Source: CAZLRH01 sp964562015
Lineage (GTDB): Bacteria > Verrucomicrobiota > Verrucomicrobiia > Opitutales > JABDGR01
NCBI GenBank assembly: GCA_964562015.1
Contig: CAZLRH010000017.1
Span: 1 to 64,000, forward strand
Reading direction: 5' to 3'
Length of the DNA stretch: 64,000 nt
The notes under the pieces are model-generated. The model saw only the letters and a program-made list of their open reading frames with translations, was not told the origin of the DNA and did not search any database. Shown here in pieces: positions 25,732 through 34,018 of the stretch; position 1 is the first letter of the stretch; each line of letters begins with the position of its first letter. The position numbers were made by a program, and so were the translations under genes.

Positions 25732-26709
25732 TCATCCGCGCGGGAGGGCTTCGACATTCACTTGCAGGCGCAGGTTGGGCAAGCCTTTGGTCAACTGGCC
25801 TTCCACGCTGTGCTGCATGTCGCCCGCAAATTTTTTCAGCGACGCGAGGTCCTTGGGATCGCCGCTGCGCAGGCTGACCACGAGTTGGTTGTCCTCCATC
25901 CGAATCGACAGCTCCGCGCCGTTTAAGAATTTGGAATCCAGTTTCAGGACGATTTCGGGCTTTTGCCCGAGGGAAGTGTCCGTGACCATCATGCGCTCGA
26001 CGAGGCGTTCGACGAGTTCCTGCAGATCCTTGCCCGGCACCGGTTGGGTCTGCGCCAATTCCGGAATAAGCGGCGTACCGGCGGCCTGGTTCAATTGCTG
26101 GAGCATGGCGACGCCAAAAACCTCGGCGTCCTTTTCCATTTCCTTCTTGTCGCTGGCCAGGCGGGCTTCCGGCGAGAAGCGTCCTTCGCCGAGGTCGGCG
26201 GCCGAGGCCGCCGCGCCCTCCGTTTTCTTTTCGTCCTGCATATAGGAGGCGGCCCGCGAAGGGTCGGTGTACTCCATGAGGCGCAGCGGAACCGGCGTGA
26301 CAAAATACTGCATCGGCGCGGCCATGATTAGGTCGGTGGCCGTGGCGCCGCCCTCGCCCTCCGAAGGTTTCTCCGGGTCCTTGCGGGTGGGGTCGCCCGG
26401 CTTCACGGGCGCCTTGCCGGTGGCGTCGGGCGCGAGGTCGTCGAGCCCGCGCGGAGTCTGCACCACTTCCTCAGTGAGTTCCTTGAGCACTTTCATGTCT
26501 TCGCGCTTGGCCGGGTCGCGGGACAAGCCGCCCGCGCGGGTGCCTTTGCCCTCGCTGCCGGCGCGACCGGCGTCCTTTTGCTTTTGTTCATAAGCGGCCT
26601 GCCACTTTTGCAAATCGTCGGGTTTGGCCGGGCTTTTGACGCCGGCCTTTTTATTTTCTTCCGATCCGGGCGCGGTCTGGCCGGACTGGTATCCAGTGAT
26701 TTTGTCCAT
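25732..26709 (-). CDS. sctP: Needle-length regulator SctP (YscP/FliK-like)
   Basis: 325 residues of low overall similarity, with a hydrophilic, probably unstructured N-terminal two thirds rich in Lys, Asp, Gly and Pro. The C-terminal 100 residues have a T3S4/FliK-type pattern (PEIVLKLDSKFLNGAELSIRMEDNQLVVSLRSG, then LPNLRLQVNVEAL). It lies between sctO and sctQ, the position of yscP in Yersinia. Proteins of this type measure the needle and trigger the substrate switch through SctU. The call rests on position plus domain pattern. Confidence 0.75.
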   Translation of the reverse strand: MDKITGYQSGQTAPGSEENKKAGVKSPAKPDDLQKWQAAYEQKQKDAGRAGSEGKGTRAGGLSRDPAKREDMKVLKELTEEVVQTPRGLDDLAPDATGKAPVKPGDPTRKDPEKPSEGEGGATATDLIMAAPMQYFVTPVPLRLMEYTDPSRAASYMQDEKKTEGAAASAADLGEGRFSPEARLASDKKEMEKDAEVFGVAMLQQLNQAAGTPLIPELAQTQPVPGKDLQELVERLVERMMVTDTSLGQKPEIVLKLDSKFLNGAELSIRMEDNQLVVSLRSGDPKDLASLKKFAGDMQHSVEGQLTKGLPNLRLQVNVEALPRG

Positions 26710-26721
26710 GGTGGTGAGTGA

Positions 26722-27204
26722 TTAAAGGAGAGCTTCGGCGGGAACGAAATGGCGGGAGTCCTCGAGTTCGCTTTCGAGGCGATTCTCGGCTTCCTTGGCC
26801 TCGCGCGCCAGTTCCATTTCCTTGTGTTCCTCGAGTTTTTGCACGTTGCGCAAAGCGCGCACCCAGGTTTGGCGGCGCTCCTCGGCGAGTTTTTGGGCGG
26901 CTTGCAGGGCAGTTTCGCCCTGCGCGCATTTTTCTTCGCGCTCGTGTTCGCCACTGGCGACGGTTTGCAGGCGGCGCTGATGGTCGTCGAGGTCGGTGCG
27001 CCGCACGTCGTGGCCGATGACCATCTGCCAGAGCCGGTTTTCTTCCCGTGGCCGCCATTGTCGATAATCCGAAAGCACCTGCCGCGCCTGCTCGAGCGCG
27101 CGTGCCGCGGTGGCCAGGGCCGCGCGGGCTTGGCTGAGCTCGCGCTGGGCGCGATCCTCGCGGTTGCGGCGCAACCGCAGCAGTCCCTCGAGTAGGTAAC
27201 TCAT
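26722..27204 (-). CDS. sctO: T3SS stalk protein SctO (YscO/FliJ-like)
   Basis: 160 residues, almost wholly charged coiled coil (RLRRNREDRAQRELSQARAALATAARALEQ near the N-terminus). The family is poorly conserved but recognisable by size, coiled-coil nature and place between the ATPase gene and sctP. SctO sits in the central cavity of the ATPase hexamer and contacts SctV. Its start overlaps the sctN stop by 4 bases. Confidence 0.8.
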   Translation of the reverse strand: MSYLLEGLLRLRRNREDRAQRELSQARAALATAARALEQARQVLSDYRQWRPREENRLWQMVIGHDVRRTDLDDHQRRLQTVASGEHEREEKCAQGETALQAAQKLAEERRQTWVRALRNVQKLEEHKEMELAREAKEAENRLESELEDSRHFVPAEALL

Positions 27205-28547
27205 GATTTGCGGGTGAGTTCGGCGAGTTTTTTGACGGTCTCGGCAAAGGTGGAAGTTTCGGCCAATCCCTGGCGCAGAAACGCGCCGATGGCGTCCTGC
27301 TTTTTCACAGCCTCGTCGGCATCGGCATCGGCACCGGACTTGTATTCGCCGATGCGCAGCAGCAATTCGATGTCCTCGTGTTTCGACATCAATTCGCGCA
27401 AGCGCTGGGCGTTTTGCAGATGCTCCTTGGTGACGAGCGCGTTCATCACGCGGCTGACGCTGCGCAGCACGTCAATCGCCGGATAGTTATTGGCGGAGGC
27501 GAGCTTGCGCGAAAGGATGATGTGGCCGTCGAGGATGGAGCGGGTTTCGTCGGCCACGGGCTCGGTCATGTCGTCGCCCTCGACGAGCACAGTGTAAAGC
27601 GCGGTGATGGAGCCGCCCGGCGCAGTGCCGGCGCGTTCCATCAGGCGCGGCAATTCGGCAAAGACGGAGGGCGGAAAGCCGCGGCGCGTCGGCGGTTCGC
27701 CGGCGGCCAGGCCGATTTCGCGCTGGGCGCGGGCGAAACGCGTGACCGAATCCATGAGTAGCATCACGCGTTTGCCCTGGTCGCGGAAATATTCGGCCAC
27801 GGCGGTGGCGACGTACGCGGCCTTGAGGCGCTCCATCGCAGGCCGGTCGGACGTGGCGACGACCACGACGGTTTTTTTCATGCCCTCGGGGCCGAGGTCG
27901 TGCTCGATGTATTCCCGCACCTCGCGGCCACGTTCGCCGATGAGCGCCAGCACGGTGACCTCTGCTTCGCAATTGCGAATGATTTGGGCGAGCAGCGTGC
28001 TCTTGCCCGCGCCCGCGGGGGCGAAAATGCCGAGGCGCTGCCCATCTCCGCAAGTAAGCAAGCCGTCCAGCGCGCGCAGGCCGAGGGCAAGCGGCTTGGA
28101 AATGATGGGTCGGGTGAGCGGGTCGGGCGGCGCCGCATTGACGGGATAAAAGCCCGTCGAAATCAGCGGGCCGCGCGTGGCGGTGTCAATCGGCCGGCCC
28201 AAGCCGTCGAGAATGCGCCCGAGCAGAGCCGGGCCGACGGCCACGCGCAGGGAATCGCCGGTGGGAATGACTTCGGTGGCGGAGGAAAGGCCGCGCAATT
28301 CGCCGAGCGGACACAGGAGCGCGGCATTGGGCGAGAGGCCCACGACCTCGGTGAGCAATTCCGGTCCCTCGGGATTGCGCAGGCGGCACAACTCGCCGAC
28401 TTTTACCTCGGGCACCGAGGCGCGAATAATGGTGCCCTGCACCTGCAAGACCTTGCCGCGCACCTGCACCGTGCGCGACGTGGCGATGGCCTCGCGGAAA
28501 AGTCCGGCCAATTCGCTGGCCGAAGTGCCGTTGAGCAGGGTGTCCAT
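27201..28547 (-). CDS. sctN: T3SS ATPase SctN (YscN/FliI)
   Basis: 448 residues, close to YscN and FliI in length. Walker A is FAPAGAGKST (K182), with the following VLALIGERGREVREYI block, RVMLLMDSVTRFARAQREI (Walker B region) and GEPPTRRGFPPSVFAELPRLMERAG, all typical of the flagellar/T3SS ATPases. It strips chaperones from substrates and unfolds them at the gate, working as a hexamer on the SctL stalk with SctO in its pore. It lies 18 bases after sctL. Confidence 0.96.
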   Translation of the reverse strand: MDTLLNGTSASELAGLFREAIATSRTVQVRGKVLQVQGTIIRASVPEVKVGELCRLRNPEGPELLTEVVGLSPNAALLCPLGELRGLSSATEVIPTGDSLRVAVGPALLGRILDGLGRPIDTATRGPLISTGFYPVNAAPPDPLTRPIISKPLALGLRALDGLLTCGDGQRLGIFAPAGAGKSTLLAQIIRNCEAEVTVLALIGERGREVREYIEHDLGPEGMKKTVVVVATSDRPAMERLKAAYVATAVAEYFRDQGKRVMLLMDSVTRFARAQREIGLAAGEPPTRRGFPPSVFAELPRLMERAGTAPGGSITALYTVLVEGDDMTEPVADETRSILDGHIILSRKLASANNYPAIDVLRSVSRVMNALVTKEHLQNAQRLRELMSKHEDIELLLRIGEYKSGADADADEAVKKQDAIGAFLRQGLAETSTFAETVKKLAELTRKS

Positions 28548-28565
28548 GGAGGAAGGGCGGGCAAC

Positions 28566-29171
28566 TCAGAGCGAGGTTTGCTTCAGCGCGTCGCGCAGGG
28601 ATTGCAGTTGGGTTTCGAGTGTCGCGTCCACAACGCCGACTTCGGAAACCATGATGCAGCCGCCGGGTGCGATGTCCCGGTCGGCCTTGACTTCAAAATG
28701 CTCCAAGGTGGGCGAGTGGGCGAGCAGTTCCTCGAGTTTGGCCTTCACTTGCGCCACCTGCTCCGGCGCCACTTTGAAAGTGACGAAAGTCTGCCCGCGC
28801 GCGAGCTTGAGCACGCGGTCGAGGTTGGTCTGGAGCAGTTTTTCCCGGTCGCATTCGCCGACGATGGATTCGACGCCCTGCAGCACCAGGTCCACAATGC
28901 TGCCCTGGAGGTGTTGATAAAATTGAATGCCTTGTTCAAGGCGCTCGAACACGTCCACCGCCGCCGCTTTTTTGCCTTCGGCCAGGCCTTCCTCGTAGCC
29001 GCGTTTTTTTTCGGCGGCAAACGCGGTCTTGCTCTCGGTGGCGAGGGCGGCGGCCTCCGCCTGGGCGCGCGCGAGCACGTCGAGGGCTTCGACCAAAACG
29101 GAATAATCCGCCGCCTTGATGATGGGGCCGGCGGGCCGGACAGTCAGGGCGTCACGGGTCAGGCGAAGCAT
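28566..29171 (-). CDS. sctL: T3SS stator protein SctL (YscL/FliH)
   Basis: 201 residues. An N-terminal segment is followed by an Ala/Glu/Lys-rich coiled coil (residues about 30-85) and a C-terminal domain with the FliH/YscL pattern (IVDLVLQGVESIVGECDRE, LLQTNLDRVLKLARGQTFVTFKVAPEQV and PGGCIMVSEVGVVDATLETQL). SctL dimers link the ATPase to the SctQ pods. The start overlaps the sctK stop by 13 bases. Confidence 0.9.
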   Translation of the reverse strand: MLRLTRDALTVRPAGPIIKAADYSVLVEALDVLARAQAEAAALATESKTAFAAEKKRGYEEGLAEGKKAAAVDVFERLEQGIQFYQHLQGSIVDLVLQGVESIVGECDREKLLQTNLDRVLKLARGQTFVTFKVAPEQVAQVKAKLEELLAHSPTLEHFEVKADRDIAPGGCIMVSEVGVVDATLETQLQSLRDALKQTSL

Positions 29172-29845
29172 GGTTGCAACTCGGGATTGATTTCGCGCGG
29201 GGCGAGGGTGGCGAGCAGGTGGCAGGCGGCGGCGTGCTCGTCCGCGCTGGGCTCGGTGGCGGGTGCGGTTTGGTGTTCGGCGGGCGGAAAACGCAATTGC
29301 AGGCGGCGGGCGAGGGGAGCGGGGTAGTGGTGGGTGGCGGCCGCGAGCAAACGGTCTTCCGCGGCCGACATGTCGTGGGCGAGATTGGCCAAATTAATTT
29401 CGGGGCGCGGCAGGCTTTCCGGCCAATGGTACAGCGGGGCGCGTTGCAGGACGAAGTGCCAGGCCTCGTCACCAAGCTGGGCTTGGAGTTGGGCGCGTTC
29501 GCTGGGCCGCACCAAGCGGCGTAAAACCGGCGCGGCCAGCGTGAGGGCGGCCAACCGCAGGAGCCGGCGCAAGTCCGCCGTCTCCAACAGCGCGAGCCGG
29601 CGCGCGGGTTCGGCAAAGTCGTAACAATACTCCTCCGGCAGCCCGAGGCGGGCGCGCAGCCAGCGCAAAAAGTTTGCGCGCACGCGAGGCTGGCCGCGGA
29701 GCTTCGCCGCGAGCGCGGGATCCACGAATTGGCGCCAGTGGCCGGCGTGCGCGAAGGAAAGCGGATCGAAGTTCAGCGCGAGAATGCGGCCAACCCAGGC
29801 GGGCGACGGCGCCCACGGCCACGGCGGTGTGATATCATGCGGCAT
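29159..29845 (-). CDS. sctK: T3SS sorting-platform protein SctK (YscK-like)
   Basis: 228 residues. Near the N-terminus is ILALNFDPLSFAHAGHW, which fits the YscK/OrgA pattern of a conserved F-N-x-x-P-x-x-F/Y-x-H block; the rest is Leu/Ala/Arg-rich helices. SctK connects the SctQ pods to the SctD ring. The ATG at 29845 overlaps the end of sctJ by 11 bases. A longer frame reaching 30277 is only antisense-frame shadow of sctJ and gives an Arg/Ser/Pro-rich non-protein-like extension. Confidence 0.78.
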   Translation of the reverse strand: MPHDITPPWPWAPSPAWVGRILALNFDPLSFAHAGHWRQFVDPALAAKLRGQPRVRANFLRWLRARLGLPEEYCYDFAEPARRLALLETADLRRLLRLAALTLAAPVLRRLVRPSERAQLQAQLGDEAWHFVLQRAPLYHWPESLPRPEINLANLAHDMSAAEDRLLAAATHHYPAPLARRLQLRFPPAEHQTAPATEPSADEHAAACHLLATLAPREINPELQPCFA

Positions 29846-30623
29846 GGGCGCCCTCCCGCTTGGCGGCGGCCCGTCCGCGCACGGTGCGCCACGCGGCCAC
29901 GCCGCCGAAGCCCGCCACGGCAATGCCGAGGGCGGCGATGGGCGCGGCCCAGGACGGCCAATCCATCGGCGTGGCCGCCGAAGCCGGATCGTAGCCCGTG
30001 ATACCGGAAAAGTCGGTGTAATCCCATTCGTTCGTGCCGAAAGTGACCACGGTAATCTTGTCGGCTTCCAGCCCCAGGACGCTATTGAGCACGAGGTCCT
30101 TGATTTTGGGCACTTCCTTTTCAATCGGGTGGCCTTCGCGGTATTTGATGAACACGGAGGCGGACGAAACGCGGGTCGCCGTTGGATCGTCGCTCGCGCC
30201 CAGGACGATGAACACCTGCGCGGAGACGATGCCGTTGACGCGCTCGATGGTTTTACCCAATTCGTCCGCGAGCGCAAAATTGTGCCGCATGGCCTCCGCG
30301 CCGGGCGAGGAAATGAGGCCCTGGTTCTTCACCAAATCGGCGAGCGCCGTCGAATGGTTCATGGGATAGCCGAAAAAATTGAGCACGTTGATGGCCGCCG
30401 GGAAATCCTTGTGGTCCACTAACAGAGTAAACTGGCCTTCGGCGCCGGCGGTCTTTTCGCACGGCACGCCCATGCGCACAAGCAGCGCCATCATGAGGTT
30501 GACCTGGCTCTCCGGCAGGTTGGTGTAAAGCGCGACCTTTTCCTGGCAACCGCTCAGCAACGCCAGGCAGAAGAGGGCGACAGCGAGCACGAATGAGCGC
30601 GAGCGGGTGGACATGGCGGCCAT
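29835..30623 (-). CDS. sctJ: T3SS inner-ring lipoprotein SctJ (YscJ)
   Basis: 262 residues with lipobox LLSGC, then the two ring-building domains (VALYTNLPESQVNLMMALLVRMGVPC and FALADELGKTIERVNGIVSAQVFIVL with SASVFIKYREGHPI), and a C-terminal membrane helix at about residues 220-240 with a short basic tail. SctJ forms the inner of the two concentric inner-membrane rings. Its start codon overlaps the sctI stop (TAATG). Confidence 0.95.
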   Translation of the reverse strand: MAAMSTRSRSFVLAVALFCLALLSGCQEKVALYTNLPESQVNLMMALLVRMGVPCEKTAGAEGQFTLLVDHKDFPAAINVLNFFGYPMNHSTALADLVKNQGLISSPGAEAMRHNFALADELGKTIERVNGIVSAQVFIVLGASDDPTATRVSSASVFIKYREGHPIEKEVPKIKDLVLNSVLGLEADKITVVTFGTNEWDYTDFSGITGYDPASAATPMDWPSWAAPIAALGIAVAGFGGVAAWRTVRGRAAAKREGAHAA

Positions 30624-31069
30624 TATCCCTGATTTTTCAGGAATGTCTGCATATTTTGATTGGTTTTTTTAACGACGTTCATCTGCGTCTGCGTCACGAT
30701 GCCCAATTCCATGACCTTGGCGTTCACAATGGCCATGTCCGCGGCGGTGATTTCCTTCTTCTGCGTCAGTTCCATGAGCTGCTGGTGGAGCTGCTGATGG
30801 GGCTGATCCACCTGCTTTTGCATGTTGGTGAGCATGTTCGTGGCCGCCTTTTGGGCGCCGTCGGGCCCGCCCGCCGCGCCCGCGGGCGCCATTTGGCCCA
30901 CTCCGCCGGGGCCCTGGCCCATGGCGCTTTGAAACGTGGCGATGTCCTGGGACTTGGCCTGGTGCCCCAAGTCCAGCCCGCCCGCCCCGGCTCCGTGCGA
31001 TGACCCTCCTCCCTTCGTGGCCACATCGGTCACGACCTTGGACAGGCTCTCGCCAATTTTCATATCCAT
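30623..31069 (-). CDS. sctI: T3SS inner-rod protein SctI
   Basis: 148 residues. An N-terminal amphipathic stretch (KIGESLSKVVTDVAT), a Gly/Ala-rich middle and a helical C-terminus with ADMAIVNAKVMELGIVTQTQMNVVKK, ending in TFLKNQG, the usual SctI end. The block ELGIVTQ is shared exactly with the two needle proteins just upstream, in line with the known relation of rod and needle subunits. The ATG at 31069 follows an ACCACC leader. Confidence 0.85.
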   Translation of the reverse strand: MDMKIGESLSKVVTDVATKGGGSSHGAGAGGLDLGHQAKSQDIATFQSAMGQGPGGVGQMAPAGAAGGPDGAQKAATNMLTNMQKQVDQPHQQLHQQLMELTQKKEITAADMAIVNAKVMELGIVTQTQMNVVKKTNQNMQTFLKNQG

Positions 31070-31148
31070 GGTGGTAGTGGGTTGGGCCGCACGCGTCCAC
31101 CGCTCCCGGCCTAACCGGCAGCGACACAGCGGGCGGCTGGGGATTAAT

Positions 31149-31517
31149 TTAGCGGAAGTCCTGAACGAGTGCAAGCGCCTCCGGGTCCTTGCTGCTTTGG
31201 AGGATCTCGTCCCGTATCTGGTCGCTGCGGGCCGATTGGCCCGCAATCCTGAGATACAGGGCAAGGACACTTTTCAGCAGGTCCTTCTTCGGATTCGCCC
31301 CGGCTCCGGCGACGGCCTGTTCGAGCACCTTGATGGCGCCATCCATGTCGCCCTTGGCCTGATAATTCATGGCCAGGCCCAAGTAGGCCACGGCGGCGTT
31401 GGGTTTCCACGCGGCGATGGCCTCGTAGATTTTGGCGGCTTCGGTGTTGCAGTTGGTATAAACCGCAATGGCGCCGGCTTCGGCGAGCCGCTGGAGCAGG
31501 ATGTCGGGGGCTTCCAT
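31149..31517 (-). CDS. sctG: YscG-like TPR chaperone of the needle subunit
   Basis: 122 residues of helical-repeat type (LQRLAEAGAIAVYTNCNTEAAKIYEAIAAW, YLGLAMNYQAKGDMDGAIKVLEQAV). It sits directly after the needle genes, as yscG does after yscF, and matches YscG in size (about 115 residues). YscG and YscE together keep the needle subunit from polymerising in the cytoplasm. The call is from fold pattern and position. Confidence 0.75.
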   Translation of the reverse strand: MEAPDILLQRLAEAGAIAVYTNCNTEAAKIYEAIAAWKPNAAVAYLGLAMNYQAKGDMDGAIKVLEQAVAGAGANPKKDLLKSVLALYLRIAGQSARSDQIRDEILQSSKDPEALALVQDFR

Positions 31518-31559
31518 GGAATGAGGACGAAGGAGGTGGAGGTGGCGGGAAACGGCGGA

Positions 31560-31799
31560 CTAGTCCACCGTGCGGTTGATTTTGTCGAAGACCCCCTTGT
31601 AGGTCTTCTGGGCGTTCATCAACTGCTGGGTCACAATGCCGAGCTCGTTGACGGCGGCGGTGATTTCGGCGCTTTGGGACGCCGTCATCGTCGAGCCGGT
31701 CATCGACGTCATCTTGTTATAGACGCTGTCGGTTTTGGACTGGATGAGCTCGCCGAACTTCGACGCCATCTGCGAGAAGGATACATTAGCTGAGGGCAT
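31560..31799 (-). CDS. sctF: T3SS needle subunit SctF, copy 2
   Basis: 79 residues, the size of needle monomers: a helical hairpin with FSQMASKFGELIQ, a TGSTMTASQSAEITAAV turn region and the C-terminal QLMNAQKTYKGVFDKINR, comparable with the YRNAQSN-type end of MxiH/PrgI. Compared with the other copy it has two extra N-terminal residues and three substitutions. Which copy builds the needle, or whether both do, cannot be told. Confidence 0.85.
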   Translation of the reverse strand: MPSANVSFSQMASKFGELIQSKTDSVYNKMTSMTGSTMTASQSAEITAAVNELGIVTQQLMNAQKTYKGVFDKINRTVD

Positions 31800-31849
31800 G
31801 GGCGGGTATGGTTAAGGAAGGAAGGCGGGCGGGAGGGCCGCAGCGGCGC

Positions 31850-32083
31850 TTAGTCCACCGTGCGGTTGATCTTGTCGAAGACGCCTTTGTAGGTCTTCTG
31901 CGCGTTCATGAGCTGCTGGGTCACGATGCCCAATTCATTGACGGACGCGGTGATTTCGGCGCTTTGGGAGGCCGTCATCGTCGAGCCGGTCATCGACGTC
32001 ATCTTGTTATAGACGCTGTCGGTTTTCTGCTGGATGAGTTCGCCGAATTTCGACGCCATCTCGGAGAAGGATACATTAGCCAT
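31850..32083 (-). CDS. sctF: T3SS needle subunit SctF, copy 1
   Basis: 77 residues, 74 of which are identical to the downstream copy; the DNA is also nearly identical, so the duplication is recent or kept uniform by gene conversion. It is the copy closer to the operon start and should be the more strongly transcribed. The ATG at 32083 gives a start matching the second copy; an upstream extension to 32161 has no support. Confidence 0.85.
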   Translation of the reverse strand: MANVSFSEMASKFGELIQQKTDSVYNKMTSMTGSTMTASQSAEITASVNELGIVTQQLMNAQKTYKGVFDKINRTVD

Positions 32084-32133
32084 GGTAGTGTGTGATTGGA
32101 GGTTGGACGGGCGGGGTGGATTACGGCCGCGGA

Positions 32134-32391
32134 TTAGTCGCGACCATAAAGGATTTTCCAATAGCTGTCCACGATGCCGGCGGCGAGCGCCGTGGCTTCG
32201 AGCAGCTTCTGGTGTTTGTCGAATTCATCGGGGGCGAGGCCGGCGTCAACCTTGGCCTTGACCTGATTGTAGGACAGTTCGAAAAATGCGCGCAGCTCGT
32301 CGCTGTACTGACCCTTTTCATCGGCGTTGAGCTTGGTCTGCATTTCGCAGAGCGTGAACGCTTCGTCGGAAGCTGGGGGCACGGAGTTCAT
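32134..32391 (-). CDS. YscE-like needle chaperone
   Basis: 85 residues: helices FTLCEMQTKLNADEKGQYSDELRAFFELSYN and HQKLLEATALAAGIVDSYWKILY. Size, helical hairpin layout and position between sctD and sctF match YscE/PscE, the partner of YscG in holding needle monomers. Sequence similarity is too low to be decisive. The start overlaps the sctD stop by 4 bases (ATGA). Confidence 0.7.
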   Translation of the reverse strand: MNSVPPASDEAFTLCEMQTKLNADEKGQYSDELRAFFELSYNQVKAKVDAGLAPDEFDKHQKLLEATALAAGIVDSYWKILYGRD

Positions 32392-33707
32392 GGGGGGGAA
32401 AGGTTGAATTGGAGTTGCACGTCGCCCTGGCGCACGCGCACGGCGGTCGGGGTGATGTCCGACAACACCCATCCCTCAGCAAGCGCCGAGCCAGCGTGGA
32501 GGACGTTGTCGTTGTTGAGCCGCACCCAGGCCAGGTCGCCGGAGCGCAGGGCCACAATCTGGCCACCGAGGATTTGATTTTGCAAGCGGGATTCGTCCAC
32601 CAACTGCACGCCCGTAAGGTCTAACGGCGTTTGGGGCTGGCGCGCCCGCAGGGTGCTTTGCAACCGCGCCCACGGGTCGGCGGCGTCGCGGGGCAGGAGT
32701 CCGGCCACAGTTACTTTGTCCGCTTGCACGGATACTTTGAGATAAGGCGACAGGGAATATTCCCGCAAAAGATCGCGAATGGTCTGCGCGGTGGTTTCGC
32801 CGACGCCGACGTCCACCTGCAAGGCGTCGGTGCGCGGCAGCAGGGTTTGGATGTTGGCGACCACGCCGTTCAGGCCGGCGACGGTGGGCGAGTAACCGCG
32901 CAAACGGATGCGCTCCATGCCCACGGGTTCGGCCGTCATGTCCACATTGTAAAGCTGGATGACACTCCGGCAACTATTGACCATGGCTTCCCAGCTTTGC
33001 ACATTGAAGCGCAGGCGCAGGCAGAGCGAATTCAGGGTGTTGCGCAGATCCTTCAGCGTCTGGTCGTCCGGCACGCGGCCAATGATTTGAAAGACGTGCT
33101 GGTTGGTGTGGTAACTTAAATCGCCCCGGTCCTTGAACTGGTTGAGCGCCGCCTTGAGGTCCGCTTCCTCGTCGGCGACGGACCGCTCGGGCTTGAGCCC
33201 CGTCGTGGCGAAACCGTAACCCGCGGCCCCCAGCAAGCCCAGCGCCACCACGACACAGGCCGCGGCCAGGCCCCAGCCGGGACGGCGTTTCGCCGGCGGC
33301 GCAGCCTTGGCGGCGGCCGCGAGCGCGGGCCGGGCCTTGGCGGATTCAATCAGGGTTTCCTCGGGAAAATGCAGCACCGGCCACGCGGCGTCGCGCGCGC
33401 CAAAGGCCAGATGGGTCGAGCCCACGGTTAATACTTTATAAAGGGGAATAGTATGGGTGCCCGGCCCGAGCGGCTGGCCGTCGAGGGCGCTCGGCTCGGC
33501 CAGGATGCGGGCCTCCACCTGCGCGCCGGCGCGGCGCAATTCCAGGTGTTTGTCGGCCAGCAGGCGGTCCTCCAAAACGATGTCCCCGCCGGGGTCCCGC
33601 CCCACCGCCAGCGGCTCCACGCCCAACTCAATCTCCGCTCCCAAGTGGACGCCAGAGAGTACCTTGAGAATGAGGGGAGCGCCCTCGGTTTCCTTGCCTG
33701 TAGCCAT
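32388..33707 (-). CDS. sctD: T3SS inner-membrane ring protein SctD (YscD)
   Basis: 439 residues. A cytoplasmic FHA-like domain occupies residues about 12-105 (LKVLSGVHLGAEIELG, LAVGRDPGGDIVLEDRLLADKHLELRR), a membrane helix lies at about 146-167 and periplasmic ring-building repeats follow (VFQIIGRVPDDQTLKDLRNTL, LKVSVQADKVTVAGLLP). The FHA-like domain binds SctK. The ATG at 33707 follows a plausible promoter and starts the FHA domain; the frame extends to 33863 without support. It is the first gene of the minus-strand operon. Confidence 0.92.
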   Translation of the reverse strand: MATGKETEGAPLILKVLSGVHLGAEIELGVEPLAVGRDPGGDIVLEDRLLADKHLELRRAGAQVEARILAEPSALDGQPLGPGTHTIPLYKVLTVGSTHLAFGARDAAWPVLHFPEETLIESAKARPALAAAAKAAPPAKRRPGWGLAAACVVVALGLLGAAGYGFATTGLKPERSVADEEADLKAALNQFKDRGDLSYHTNQHVFQIIGRVPDDQTLKDLRNTLNSLCLRLRFNVQSWEAMVNSCRSVIQLYNVDMTAEPVGMERIRLRGYSPTVAGLNGVVANIQTLLPRTDALQVDVGVGETTAQTIRDLLREYSLSPYLKVSVQADKVTVAGLLPRDAADPWARLQSTLRARQPQTPLDLTGVQLVDESRLQNQILGGQIVALRSGDLAWVRLNNDNVLHAGSALAEGWVLSDITPTAVRVRQGDVQLQFNLSPP

Positions 33708-34018
33708 CGCAGTTCCCAGACGGGAGTGTACAATTAGCGGCGGCGGAATACTTGAGGCAACAACAATTATCAAGCCGTTGGTGAAATTGCCCCCGGCGAT
33801 TGGGCGTAGCGCCGGGCCGGGGTCGGGTTTAAGGCCCGCGGCGCCGCTTTCGTGGCCCCGCAATTCGGCTCGACCAGCCCCGGCTCCGTCAGCAAATTGG
33901 CCTTACCGCCCTCCGCCACCCCTAACCCAAAGCCTGCCTCGAAATACTTAGGTCGAAAGGTTCAAGCTGGCCTCTTTGTGCTTTTCCTAGACCCGAATGC
34001 TCCACCTCCCGCAAGCCA
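33708..34018. other. Divergent control region between sctD and the 34019 lipoprotein gene
   Basis: 311 bases without a credible gene. It holds the candidate sctD promoter at 33745-33773. The remaining G+C-rich part shows no clear hairpin or recognised operator, and no T3SS regulator gene is encoded nearby. Confidence 0.6.
33745..33773 (-). promoter_or_regulatory. Candidate sigma70-type promoter of the sctD-sctU operon
   Basis: On the minus strand TTGATA (33773-33768) and TATTCC (33750-33745) are 17 bases apart, and the -10 box ends 37 bases before the sctD ATG. The spacing is ideal, but the -10 box is imperfect. Confidence 0.35.

Noticed and set aside
27900..29327. Plus-strand open frame of 475 residues
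   Set aside because: It lies opposite sctN and sctL; both are unmistakable, and the frame is a high-G+C shadow.
29846..30277. 5' extension of the sctK frame to 372 residues
   Set aside because: It runs in another frame of sctJ and encodes Arg/Ser/Pro-rich sequence; the ATG at 29845 with YscK-like sequence right after is the credible start.
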